From: an uncultured Ulvibacter sp.
GTDB taxonomy: Bacteria > Bacteroidota > Bacteroidia > Flavobacteriales > Flavobacteriaceae
Direction of reading: 5' to 3'
Length of the DNA stretch: 48,097 nucleotides
Assembly (NCBI GenBank): GCA_913063405.1
Contig: CAJXZB010000023.1
Span: 1-48,097, forward strand
This document shows positions 26,374 through 34,286 of the stretch, one piece after another. Made by a program: the position numbers and the translations under genes. Each line of letters opens with the position of its first letter. The first letter of the stretch is position 1. The notes below the pieces were generated by a model. That model saw only the letters and a list, made by a program, of their open reading frames with translations, was not told where the DNA came from and made no database searches.

Positions 26374-27669
26374 TTAGCTCTCCAATACCTCACGCATAGC
26401 CTTTGCCTTTATGAGGCATTCTTCGTATTCGTTTTCAGGTATTGACTTAGCGGTAATAGCACCTCCTACCGAATAACTTACGTACTTCGCCGCTTCGTTA
26501 TACAAAATACTTCGGATTATCACATTGAAATCAAAATCTCCGTTGGGGGTAAAGTATCCCATAGCCCCACTATACAGGCCTCGTTTAGCGTCCTCTAATT
26601 CTTCAATGATCTTCATCGCGGAAATTTTAGGTGCGCCTGTCATACTACCCATAGGAAATGAATTTCTAATGATTTCTACCGGACTTACTTCCGAGGAAAC
26701 CCTACAACTTATGGTAGATATCATTTGATGCACTTGTTCGAAGCTAGATATTTTACAAAGTTCATCTACCTTCACACTACCTTTTTCTGCAATTTTTGAA
26801 AGGTCATTTCGCACCAAATCTGTAATCATTATGTTTTCACTTCGTTCTTTAGGGTCTTGCGAAAGCATTTCTATCATTTTCTTGTCTTCGGAAGGATTGT
26901 CCAATCGCTTTGCTGTTCCCTTTATGGGTTGTGAAACAACACGACTTCCAGTTTTTTTTAGGTAACGTTCTGGTGAAGCACAAAGTGCGTAATGTTTATC
27001 AAATTTCAAGAAAGTTGCAAAGGGAGGTTTTGAAATTTCATTGAGATGCAAGTAGCTTTTCAGCGGGTTAATTTTCACATCTTTGGAAAAGAACTCTTGA
27101 CAAAAATTAGCTTCGTAAATATCGCCTCTACAAATATGTCGAAGCATTTCATTAACTTTTTCAAAATAGGAATCCTTTGAAGTACGGAGTCTAATTTTAA
27201 TCGTTTCTGGTTCTGGTTGAGAAATCTCTGAAGTTTTAAAATTTGAAATCTCTTGCCAATCAGATTCCAATTCATCATCGACCATATTGAGATACTGCAT
27301 GGTTACTTCATCTTCAGAAAACAAAAACACTTTTTTTGGCTGAAAGAAATAAAGGTCTGGAAAATCGAGACCATCCAAGTTTTTGGACTCCAGGTTTTCA
27401 ACAGCATTTTTAAGGTCATAAGTTAAATAACCAAAGAGCCAGTCATTCGTCTTTTGTTGGTATTCATCCAGTGAAGCAAAAGCATTGCTGTAGTCCGTTT
27501 TAACAGCCGTAAATGCATCTACCGCAAGTATGGCAGAAAAGCTTCCATGTGTTTGCTCGTAATCATTAGAGTCTAACCAAACAACCTCCTCGAATTGTTG
27601 CGCCCAAGAGAGAAGTCGCTGTTTTAATTCAGCTGTTAATTTAATCGAATATTTTTGGATTCTTCTCAT
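26374..27669 (-). CDS. pabB: Aminodeoxychorismate synthase component I / chorismate-binding protein
   Basis: 431 residues. The chorismate-binding domain (about 165-430) has C-A-S-P-E-R-Y-L, the P-I-K-G-T-A-K-R motif, D-L-V-R-N-D-L, and S-M-T-G-A-P-K-I-S-A-M as in anthranilate and ADC synthases. P-I-K-G-T (lysine at the position held by the PabB catalytic lysine) favours PabB over TrpE, where the residue is alanine (P-I-A-G-T). It makes 4-amino-4-deoxychorismate for folate, needing a PabA glutaminase and PabC lyase not in this window. First gene of the pabB-tilS-dsbD set. Confidence 0.92.
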   Translation of the reverse strand: MRRIQKYSIKLTAELKQRLLSWAQQFEEVVWLDSNDYEQTHGSFSAILAVDAFTAVKTDYSNAFASLDEYQQKTNDWLFGYLTYDLKNAVENLESKNLDGLDFPDLYFFQPKKVFLFSEDEVTMQYLNMVDDELESDWQEISNFKTSEISQPEPETIKIRLRTSKDSYFEKVNEMLRHICRGDIYEANFCQEFFSKDVKINPLKSYLHLNEISKPPFATFLKFDKHYALCASPERYLKKTGSRVVSQPIKGTAKRLDNPSEDKKMIEMLSQDPKERSENIMITDLVRNDLSKIAEKGSVKVDELCKISSFEQVHQMISTISCRVSSEVSPVEIIRNSFPMGSMTGAPKISAMKIIEELEDAKRGLYSGAMGYFTPNGDFDFNVIIRSILYNEAAKYVSYSVGGAITAKSIPENEYEECLIKAKAMREVLES

Positions 27670-27700
27670 TAAAAAAATAATGGTAAATATATTGAAAACA

Positions 27701-27731
27701 AAAAACCATCAGCCTTTTGCTGATGGTTTTT
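27701..27731 (-). terminator. Intrinsic terminator after lpd
   Basis: A perfect 13-bp stem (27701-27713 with 27719-27731) around a 5-base loop, with the A/T ends of the stem supplying a T-run on the minus strand. It lies between lpd and pabB and separates their transcription. Confidence 0.88.
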
Positions 27732-27755
27732 AAAATATCAAATGTTTCTTTGTTT

Positions 27756-29159
27756 TTAAATATGTAAAGGTCTATCGTCTGTTGCTGCCAACGCTGCTTC
27801 TTTAACCGCCTCGGCATAGGTTGGATGTGCGTGACTCATGCGAGCAATATCTTCTGCGCTAGCGCGAAACTCCATTGCAGTAACTGCCTCCGCAATTAAA
27901 TCGGCTACACGAGCACCTACCATATGCACGCCAAGAACCTCATCTGTAGTTTTATCTGCAAGAATTTTTACAAAACCATCTGTATCTCCACTTGCTCTAG
28001 AACGTCCCAGAGCCCGCATTGGAAATTGTCCTGACTTGTATTCAACTCCAGCTTCCTTTAATTGTTCTTCTGTTCTTCCAACCGAAGCAACCTCGGGCCA
28101 AGTATATACAACTCCAGGAATTAGATTATAATTAATATGTGGTTTCTGCCCTGCAATGGTTTCTGCAACAAAAGTACCTTCTTCTTCTGCCTTATGGGCC
28201 AACATCGCACCTTTAATTACGTCCCCAATGGCATAGATATTCTTCACATTACTTTGTAAGTGATCATTTACATCAATCATTCCACGTTCTGTGATTTTAA
28301 CTCCGGCATTTTCAGCTTTTAGACCATCTGTATAAGCACGACGTCCTACAGAAACCAAACAATAATCACCTGTGAAAGAAACTTCCTCATCTTTTTTGTT
28401 AGTCGCCGTTACAGTTACCTGATCTCCTTCCCTAGTAACAGCAGAAACTCTATGTGACACAAAGAATTTCACACCTTGCTTCTTCATCGCCTTAGTCAAC
28501 TCTTTACTCTGTGCAGCGTCCATTGTTGGAATGATACGATCCATATATTCCACAACAGAAACTTCTGCACCTAATCTTCGATACACCTGCCCAAGTTCCA
28601 AACCTATCACACCTCCACCAATAACAATCATATGTTTTGGTATTTCCGTAAGACTTAATGCTTCAGTTGAAGTAATTACTCTTTCTTTATCAATTTTAAT
28701 AAACGGAAGAGAGGCTGGTTTGCTTCCCGTAGCAATAATGGTATTGGTAGCCTCTATTGTCTCTTCTCCTTTTTCCGAAGTAATCACAATATGGGTAGCG
28801 TCTTTAAAAGAGCCAACTCCTGTAAATACATCAATTTTATTCTTATTCATTAAGAAATCAATCCCCTTTGTAGTTTGGTCAACAACCGCAGCCTTTCGCT
28901 CGATCATTTTTTTAAAGTTGATTTTTACTTCACCTGGAATTTCAATTCCGTGGTCTTCAAAATGTTTTATAGCGTCTTCATAGTGATGAGAAGAATCTAA
29001 CAATGCTTTACTTGGAATGCAACCAACGTTAAGACAGGTTCCACCCAGTATATTATATTTCTCAATAATCGCAGTTTTCATTCCTAATTGCGCACAACGA
29101 ATTGCTGCAACATATCCTCCAGGACCTGAACCAATAACGGCAACATCATATTTTGACAT
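27756..29159 (-). CDS. lpdA: Dihydrolipoyl dehydrogenase (E3)
   Basis: 467 residues. FAD site G-S-G-P-G-G (10-15), redox-active disulfide C42/C47 in G-G-T-C-L-N-V-G-C-I-P-S-K, NAD site G-G-G-V-I-G-L-E-L-G, the second FAD motif Y-A-I-G-D, and the catalytic His/Glu pair in H-A-H-P-T-Y-A-E-A near the C-terminus. Reoxidises dihydrolipoamide of 2-oxoacid dehydrogenase complexes and the glycine cleavage system. No E1/E2 gene is adjacent, so it is a shared stand-alone E3 with its own promoter and terminator. Confidence 0.97.
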   Translation of the reverse strand: MSKYDVAVIGSGPGGYVAAIRCAQLGMKTAIIEKYNILGGTCLNVGCIPSKALLDSSHHYEDAIKHFEDHGIEIPGEVKINFKKMIERKAAVVDQTTKGIDFLMNKNKIDVFTGVGSFKDATHIVITSEKGEETIEATNTIIATGSKPASLPFIKIDKERVITSTEALSLTEIPKHMIVIGGGVIGLELGQVYRRLGAEVSVVEYMDRIIPTMDAAQSKELTKAMKKQGVKFFVSHRVSAVTREGDQVTVTATNKKDEEVSFTGDYCLVSVGRRAYTDGLKAENAGVKITERGMIDVNDHLQSNVKNIYAIGDVIKGAMLAHKAEEEGTFVAETIAGQKPHINYNLIPGVVYTWPEVASVGRTEEQLKEAGVEYKSGQFPMRALGRSRASGDTDGFVKILADKTTDEVLGVHMVGARVADLIAEAVTAMEFRASAEDIARMSHAHPTYAEAVKEAALAATDDRPLHI

Positions 29160-29184
29160 AGTTGTTTTTTTTGATTTCGAAATG

Positions 29185-29215
29185 CAAAGTTACGATACTC
29201 CACCTCAATAGCCAA
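29185..29215 (-). promoter_or_regulatory. Promoter of lpdA
   Basis: On the minus strand TTG (29213-29215), a 20-base spacer and TAACTTTG (29185-29192) give a full match to the Bacteroidota promoter. The predicted start near 29178 leaves a leader of about 19 bases before the lpdA ATG. Confidence 0.75.
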
Positions 29216-29260
29216 TAGCGTAGAATTCTAATTTCATAAATTAAAAAAGTTCCCCGATTT

Positions 29261-29899
29261 CTAAATTGGTTCCATTCCAGGAAACGCCAACATTTGTCCC
29301 ATTCCAACTGTAAACAACCAATTTCCATATAAGGCATGTTCAATACTTACCAAAGCTGTAGAGCGAAATTTAAGATAGGTAAACCCAAAAATAAGCCCCC
29401 CAATAAAGGTTAGCACAATAACGAGTGTATTTCTAAAAAATAGATGTGCCAAGGAGAAAAGAATGGCGTTTACAAATATGAATAAAGATTTGCTTCGGAA
29501 GAGTTCTTCATAACGCTTAAAGAAAAAAGTTCTATAAATAATTTCTTGTGGCCAAACCGACAGAAATGTATAGACTAAAAGTATCATTACAAAAAGAGGG
29601 AGATTCGTTCTTGGTACGTAAAACAAAGCCGCAGCATCTGTAAACCAGACATAGCAGGTAGTCACAGCTATCACAACAACTCCCGTGATAACTAACCGTT
29701 TCTTAAATGCTTTCCAGTCAATTTCTTTTTTTATTTTGAAAGAGATCCCTTCAACTTTTACCAAAATGTATAGAACATAAATGAACCCTATTAAAAGCAA
29801 GCTACCTTTAATCCAAATAGGATATTCGATTGCCAAACCTAAAGGTAGCATGACAAAGAGTAAAAATAATTCGGTTGCTAAAAAAGTAATTCGTTTCAT
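29261..29899 (-). CDS. CPBP-family intramembrane protease (CAAX/Abi type), variant motif
   Basis: 212 residues, with about six to seven membrane helices. Family motifs: W-P-Q118-E119-I-I-Y-R123 (normally E-E-x-x-x-R), L-A-H152-L-F-F, and I-E-H-A-L-Y-G-N near residue 188-194. The first glutamate of motif 1 is glutamine here, while E119, R123 and both histidines are kept. Such proteins cleave within membranes or act as scaffolds; bacterial substrates are mostly unknown. The start overlaps the lrp stop by one base (TAATG), so the two are translationally coupled and probably co-regulated. Confidence 0.85.
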   Translation of the reverse strand: MKRITFLATELFLLFVMLPLGLAIEYPIWIKGSLLLIGFIYVLYILVKVEGISFKIKKEIDWKAFKKRLVITGVVVIAVTTCYVWFTDAAALFYVPRTNLPLFVMILLVYTFLSVWPQEIIYRTFFFKRYEELFRSKSLFIFVNAILFSLAHLFFRNTLVIVLTFIGGLIFGFTYLKFRSTALVSIEHALYGNWLFTVGMGQMLAFPGMEPI

Positions 29900-30360
29900 T
29901 AATCGATGTTAATTTCAGTACTATTTTTAACTTCACTTATCGTAAAGGAACTTTGTGTACTTCCTATATGCTGGATAGTTGTAAGCTTTGTGACCATAAA
30001 ACTACGGAAATGCTCCATATCCTTCACCAAAACTTTTAGTAAATAATCATACTCACCACTTACGTGAAAACATTCTAACACTTCTTCCAATTTGATAACC
30101 TCCGCTTCAAACTTCGTTAGATATTCTTTTGAATGCTGCGCTAATTTTATCTGACAAAAAACCACAAAGCCTAGTCCAACTTTTTCTTTATCTAATACTG
30201 AAACATACCGTAACACAATACCTCCGCGTTCGAGCTTCTTAATCCGCTCATAAACCGCAGTTACAGAAAGATTAAGTTTTGAAGAAAGTTTTTTATTGGT
30301 TTGCTTACAATCTTGCTGAAGGTATCTCAATAATTTTTTATCGATTTCATCTAATATCAT
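29899..30360 (-). CDS. Lrp/AsnC-family transcriptional regulator
   Basis: 153 residues. N-terminal winged helix (about 4-60: D-K-K-L-L-R-Y-L-Q-Q-D, L-N-L-S-V-T-A-V-Y-E-R-I-K-K-L-E) and a C-terminal RAM/AsnC ligand-binding domain (about 65-140, with H-V-S-G-E-Y-D-Y-L-L-K-V). It is divergent from the operon beginning at 30521, which contains an amino-acid PLP enzyme; local regulators of this family commonly control such a divergent neighbour in response to an amino acid. That link is inferred. Coupled to the CPBP gene. Confidence 0.92.
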   Translation of the reverse strand: MILDEIDKKLLRYLQQDCKQTNKKLSSKLNLSVTAVYERIKKLERGGIVLRYVSVLDKEKVGLGFVVFCQIKLAQHSKEYLTKFEAEVIKLEEVLECFHVSGEYDYLLKVLVKDMEHFRSFMVTKLTTIQHIGSTQSSFTISEVKNSTEINID

Positions 30361-30465
30361 TTCTGAAAAATTTTCTGAAAAATAAATAAAATATCATCAC
30401 AAATAGAATAAAAAACTAATAAAATCAAATTATTTAGTTGAGCGTTCCGAATAACATCCAATCTA

Positions 30466-30496
30466 TTGACAAATAGTTTAAAACCAACGAACTTTG
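30466..30496 (+). promoter_or_regulatory. Promoter of leader ORF-flavoprotein-PLP-OsmC operon
   Basis: TTG at 30466-30468, a 20-base spacer and GAACTTTG at 30489-30496 (one mismatch from TAnnTTTG, at the first base). A 5-bp inverted repeat (CTATT/AATAG, 30463-30476) covers the -33 element and is a possible regulator site, for instance for the divergent Lrp protein. The start would be near 30503. Confidence 0.5.
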
Positions 30497-30520
30497 TGAA
30501 ATTCAAAAAAGAACTTCGAA

Positions 30521-30586
30521 ATGGCAAATATCAAAGATTTTAAACCAGCAGCTAATACCGCTTTTAAAGCTACAATTATTTCATGA
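30521..30586 (+). CDS. 21-residue leader peptide ORF, coupled to flavoprotein gene
   Basis: ATG at 30521 opens 21 codons starting M-A-N-I-K-D-F-K-P-A-A-N and ends with TGA at 30584-30586, overlapping the ATG of the next gene (ATGA). It lies about 18 bases from the predicted transcription start, so it is well placed for translation. It has no signal peptide and no recognisable match. It may be a coupling or attenuation leader, or the stub of a lost gene. Confidence 0.4.
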   Translation: MANIKDFKPAANTAFKATIIS

Positions 30587-31641
30587 TAGATTATATAATC
30601 ATAGGAGCTGGTCAAGCGGGTCTTGCGATGGCCTATTACCTAAAAGAGTTACAAAAAGAGTATCTCATTGTTGATGCAAATAATGAAATTGGAGCTCCTT
30701 GGCTAAAACGTTGGGATTCTTTAAAGTTATTTACACCTTCTGAGTTCAACCACTTACCTGGGAAGAAATTTCCACACCAAAAAGGGTATTATGCCAATAA
30801 ATATGAAGTAGCAGATTATTTAAAAAATTATGTCGAAGAGTTTAATATACCCATTGCCTTCAATCAAAAGGTAAATTCCTTAAGGAAGGACGGTGAATTT
30901 TTCATAGTGAAAAGTGACACACAAGAATACAGAGCTAAGAATGTGGTAGTGGCTACAGGTCCTTTTCACACCCCTTTTACACCAGCTTGTCATACCAAGA
31001 TTGATGAAAAGGTGGTGCAAATACATAGTGAACATTACAAAAGCCCAGACCAATTACAAAAAGGTGACGCATTAGTCGTTGGAGCAGGAGATTCTGGAGT
31101 GCAAATACTTGATGAAATTTCGAATACGAATAGGAACGTATATTTTTCAGGAAACACCAATATAAAAACACTTCCTCAAGAAATTTTAGGTAAAACTTTA
31201 TGGTGGTGGTTTCGCAAAGTTGGTTTTTTAACCGCTCCTAAGTATTCTTGGATTGGTAAGAGAATAAGTAAAGGTCTACAACCTGTAATTGGAACTGATG
31301 TTAAAGCTTTATTTAATAAAGGCAACGTGACCTGTTTGGGTAGAACGTTAGATGCAAATAACTCCAATGTTGTCTTTGAAAAGGGCACAGTTTCTAGTAT
31401 TAAGAACATCATTTGGGCCACTGGGTTTAAACCAAACTTTAAGTGGATTGAAGGTATTGAATTGGATGATACACAGTATCCAAAAAACTACAGAGGAGTT
31501 AGTAGTATTGAAGGAATTTACTTTTTAGGTATCCCTTGGCTATATACTAGAGGTTCCGCTACCTTAGGCGGTGTAAAAAAAGACGCTAAGTATTTAAGAA
31601 ATTACATCTACAAAAAAGACAGATTGCCAAATACAAATTGA
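30583..31641 (+). CDS. FAD/NAD(P)-dependent monooxygenase-like flavoprotein (CzcO/FMO-like)
   Basis: 352 residues. FAD Rossmann motif G-A-G-Q-A-G (8-13) with Y-L-I-V-D-A-N-N-E-I-G-A-P-W following, a second dinucleotide motif V-G-A-G-D-S-G (about 166-172), and the A-T-G-F-K-P-N signature near residue 280. W-D-S-L-K-L-F-T-P resembles the FMO/BVMO family. The diagnostic F-x-G-x-x-x-H motif of true FMOs and Baeyer-Villiger enzymes is not clear (a V-Q-I-H-S-E-H-Y-K-S segment lies there). Thus an oxygenase or a flavin-dependent thiol/sulfur-compound oxidoreductase is possible. It overlaps the next gene by one base. Confidence 0.8.
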   Translation: MIDYIIIGAGQAGLAMAYYLKELQKEYLIVDANNEIGAPWLKRWDSLKLFTPSEFNHLPGKKFPHQKGYYANKYEVADYLKNYVEEFNIPIAFNQKVNSLRKDGEFFIVKSDTQEYRAKNVVVATGPFHTPFTPACHTKIDEKVVQIHSEHYKSPDQLQKGDALVVGAGDSGVQILDEISNTNRNVYFSGNTNIKTLPQEILGKTLWWWFRKVGFLTAPKYSWIGKRISKGLQPVIGTDVKALFNKGNVTCLGRTLDANNSNVVFEKGTVSSIKNIIWATGFKPNFKWIEGIELDDTQYPKNYRGVSSIEGIYFLGIPWLYTRGSATLGGVKKDAKYLRNYIYKKDRLPNTN

Positions 31642-32939
31642 TGATGAACAAAAACTATCAGAATATTGAGGATAAAAGAGATGATGGATCGGTCTGGATT
31701 AATGACTTAGGGCGAAAAAGAGAATCGGGCCCTAAACTACTCGATAGCCGCTATGCAAATTTTGGAGACGGAACCAAATCTGTACACGCAGGTCAGTATG
31801 ATGATCCTCAAACTGGTGCTTTAGGCACACCTATTTTTCAATGCTCAACCTTTTTTCTGAATAGTACTTCTTACGAAGCCATTAAAGAAGGCCGTGGCAG
31901 AGATGAAATGATATACTCCCGGTACGGCAATCCATCACAATGGAGTGTTCAAGAAAAATTGTCATCTTTAGAAAATGCTGAAAGCTCCATTGTCTTTACC
32001 TCTGGAATGGCTGCTATTTCATCTACATTGCTGGCTATACTAGATAAAGGAAGCCATGTAGTATCTTCCAGGGACATATATGGAGGGACATACAACTTTT
32101 TATATGAAGATTTAGATCGCTTTAATATGTCCGTTACTTTCACTTCCCCAACAGACATTAAGGAAATAGAGGCAGCCATTAATGAAAACACTAAGGTTCT
32201 TTATTTCGAAGCCTTAACAAATCCACTATTAAAAATTGCGCCAATTAAAGAATTGGTAGCCTTGGGAAAAAAATATAACCTACGTGTAATTATCGACAAT
32301 ACTTTCCTAACTCCTTACAATGTCAAGATGCTGGATTTAGGGGTTGATCTAGTTGTAAACTCTGCCACTAAATATCTAAATGGACATTCCGATTTAATAG
32401 GTGGAACCGTATCCGGCTCTAGGAAATTAGTAGATCGCATTTGGCCACAATTGCTTAAAAATGGCGGATCGATGGATCCGCACGCCTGTTTCTTACTGGA
32501 ACGTAGCTTGAAAACATTCGCTTTACGAATGAAAGCACACAACAGCAATGCTCTTGCGTTAGCCACATATTTGGAAAAACACCCCAAAATAAAACGTGTC
32601 TACTACCCCGGTTTGAAATCACACGATCAACATGAACTAGCAAAAGAGCAATTGAAGGGTAAAAATTCTGGAATGATAAGTTTTGAAATTGAGGGAGGAG
32701 ATAAAAATGCACATCAATTATTAAAGAATTTAAAACTCCCAAAAGAAGCTACTAGTCTGGGAGGTGTGGAAAGTCTTATCTCCCTCCCACATAACACTTC
32801 TCAAGCCTCTCTTACCAAAGAACAGCAAAAAACTATTGGTATAAACGACGGATTAATTCGTTTGTCGGTTGGGGTGGAAGACATAGAGGACCTTATACTC
32901 GATTTCAATCAATCAATTTTTAACATTTTTAATAATTAA
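31641..32939 (+). CDS. Trans-sulfuration PLP enzyme (Cys/Met metabolism family)
   Basis: 432 residues from the ATG that overlaps the preceding stop codon (TGATG). Fold-type I PLP enzyme of the cystathionine gamma-synthase/gamma-lyase/methionine gamma-lyase family: H-A-G-Q, Y-S-R-Y-G-N-P-S (phosphate contact from the other subunit), F-T-S-G-M-A-A, D-I-Y-G-G-T-Y, D219 in V-I-I-D-N-T-F and PLP lysine K244 in N-S-A-T-K-Y-L-N-G-H-S-D. There is an extra N-terminal extension of about 45 residues. The family cannot be split into synthase or lyase by eye. Its place with an OsmC protein and a flavoprotein suggests handling of a sulfur amino acid or reactive sulfur. Confidence 0.88.
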   Translation: MMNKNYQNIEDKRDDGSVWINDLGRKRESGPKLLDSRYANFGDGTKSVHAGQYDDPQTGALGTPIFQCSTFFLNSTSYEAIKEGRGRDEMIYSRYGNPSQWSVQEKLSSLENAESSIVFTSGMAAISSTLLAILDKGSHVVSSRDIYGGTYNFLYEDLDRFNMSVTFTSPTDIKEIEAAINENTKVLYFEALTNPLLKIAPIKELVALGKKYNLRVIIDNTFLTPYNVKMLDLGVDLVVNSATKYLNGHSDLIGGTVSGSRKLVDRIWPQLLKNGGSMDPHACFLLERSLKTFALRMKAHNSNALALATYLEKHPKIKRVYYPGLKSHDQHELAKEQLKGKNSGMISFEIEGGDKNAHQLLKNLKLPKEATSLGGVESLISLPHNTSQASLTKEQQKTIGINDGLIRLSVGVEDIEDLILDFNQSIFNIFNN

Positions 32940-32945
32940 GTAACT

Positions 32946-33482
32946 ATGCTAAACAATATTAACTTATCTGGACTAAGTGAATATGCCAATGAGGTTAAAC
33001 AAAACAACGTTCAAGGAAAGGCTTCTTATGGTGTTATTTTGAACTGGGAAAGTGGCACGAAAACTACTGTTTCTACAAAAAACATGATACTCGGTGAACA
33101 TAAATTAGTTAGAGACTTTAATTTCATTATTGATGAACCTACACAGCTTCTAGGTGTTAACTGCGCTCCTAACCCTGCAGAGTATTTGTTAGGCGGTTTA
33201 GCGGGCTGCATGGCTGTTACCTTTATGGCTGGGGCCACGGCAATGAATATTGAGGTTGAACAATTAAAGCTCGAGATCGATGGTGAACTGGACTTACAAG
33301 GCTTCTTAGGTATCAATACCGATGTTGAGGTAGGGTTTCCAGCATTAAATTTCATATTTCATGTAAAAGGAAATGGCAGCCAAGAGCAATACGACGCCTT
33401 AATGAAGCGGGTTAGTAAGCACTCTCCTAATTTTAACACTATAAAAAATGAAGTTAAAATGATTGGTATATTGGCTGTCTAA
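32946..33482 (+). CDS. OsmC-family protein
   Basis: 178 residues. OsmC/Ohr fold with the redox cysteine pair C73 (N-C-A-P-N-P-A-E) and C88 (A-G-C-M-A-V), as in thiol peroxidases of this family. An N-terminal extension of about 25 residues precedes the fold. Members reduce organic peroxides or act on polysulfides. It is the last gene of the operon (6 bases after the PLP enzyme). Pairing of OsmC with sulfur-amino-acid enzymes supports a sulfur/peroxide detoxification job, but the substrate is inferred. Confidence 0.88.
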   Translation: MLNNINLSGLSEYANEVKQNNVQGKASYGVILNWESGTKTTVSTKNMILGEHKLVRDFNFIIDEPTQLLGVNCAPNPAEYLLGGLAGCMAVTFMAGATAMNIEVEQLKLEIDGELDLQGFLGINTDVEVGFPALNFIFHVKGNGSQEQYDALMKRVSKHSPNFNTIKNEVKMIGILAV

Positions 33483-33558
33483 AGAAATGATGAAAACGTG
33501 CATGCTAGAGGCAGATATACTCTATCCAACACATAAATTAAACTAAAAATGAAATCGG

Positions 33559-33588
33559 TCCACCTGTAGCTAGGTGGATGGATTTTTT
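33559..33588 (+). terminator. Intrinsic terminator after OsmC operon
   Basis: A 7-bp stem (33559-33565 with 33572-33578) with partial extension on both sides, followed by T6 (33583-33588). It overlaps the 3' end of the convergent T9SS gene. Confidence 0.6.
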
Positions 33589-34109
33589 CTATTTTTTATT
33601 ATTTGTTTTGTAATTTTCCCTGCTTCTGTACTAATTTCAAGATAGTATATAGAACTAGTTATTTTTGAAAGATCTATTTGAAGGTATTTGCCTTTATTCG
33701 CATCTTTTTCGATTACCTTTCTTCCTGTAGCATCATATATTACAGCAGTCGTCATGAAAGTATTTGGTGATTTTATATATATGATATTCTCTGTAGGATT
33801 TGGATATACTAAGACCGATTCTAAAATCAATGAATTGATTTTAAGTGCTTTCTTTTCATCTGAATAGTCATCATACATTAAATCAGTATTGGCAGTATGC
33901 GTATTATTTGGGTTAATGAACCCTTCTGAAACTCTAATATTTCGTCCAATAAGTTCCTGTACATTTACTTCTCCAATCGTGTATAGAATACGAACACCCC
34001 CATTACTAGTAGATAGGCCACCGCCATCCACACTGTATTTTTCGATACTTTGGCTCATTCCGAAGAAAGGGATAAGCAAAAAGGCAGCAATTTTAAGTAT
34101 AGTTTTCAT
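33570..34109 (-). CDS. Small secreted protein with T9SS type A sorting domain
   Basis: 179 residues. Signal peptide about 1-19 (ends G-M-S-Q). A short middle (I-L-Y-T-I-G-E-V-N-V-Q-E and V-S-E-G-F-I-N-P) precedes the C-terminal sorting domain (about 100-175: V-Y-P-N-P-T-E-N, then Y-D-A-T-G-R-K-V and S-S-I-Y-Y-L-E-I-S). The middle 'L-x-Y-x-x-G-E-V ... S-E-G-F-x-N/Q-P' block is common in small flavobacterial T9SS proteins; function unknown. The gene upstream is the remnant of a tail-fibre-type protein ending 11 bases before this ATG, the usual partner arrangement for this family. Confidence 0.85.
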   Translation of the reverse strand: MKTILKIAAFLLIPFFGMSQSIEKYSVDGGGLSTSNGGVRILYTIGEVNVQELIGRNIRVSEGFINPNNTHTANTDLMYDDYSDEKKALKINSLILESVLVYPNPTENIIYIKSPNTFMTTAVIYDATGRKVIEKDANKGKYLQIDLSKITSSIYYLEISTEAGKITKQIIKNRKNPST

Positions 34110-34120
34110 AGCTCCCTTTT

Positions 34121-34286
34121 TTAATTATTAGAAATTGAAAGTGCCTCCAATTGATTAAGCCTTTGTTCTATGTATTTCTTCGGAAAGTATTTCGATCCGC
34201 GATTGTTACTCTTGCAGGGCTTTGGTTAATAGCGCAATAAGATCATTATACCGAAGGCTTATAAAACCATCCCCATCCTTGGTAAA
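34121..34286 (-). pseudogene. C-terminal remnant of tail-fibre/endosialidase-chaperone (S74-like) protein
   Basis: Read on the minus strand from 34286: F-T-K-D-G-D-G-F-I-S-L-R-Y-N-D-L-I-A-L-L then T-K-A-L-Q-E and a stop. The coiled-coil sequence resumes in other frames (Q-S-R-I-E-I-L-S-E-E-I-H-R-T-K, then L-N-Q-L-E-A-L-S-I-S-N-N-stop). That is exactly the C-terminal end of bacterial tail-fibre-domain proteins, where 'YNDLIALLTKAIQEQQ' closes an intramolecular chaperone. At least two frameshifts plus loss of everything upstream show it is dead. Confidence 0.75.

Noticed and set aside
30361..30520. A riboswitch (SAM or similar) before the flavoprotein-PLP-OsmC operon
   Set aside because: The predicted leader is only about 18 bases before the first ATG and the upstream sequence shows no known riboswitch core.
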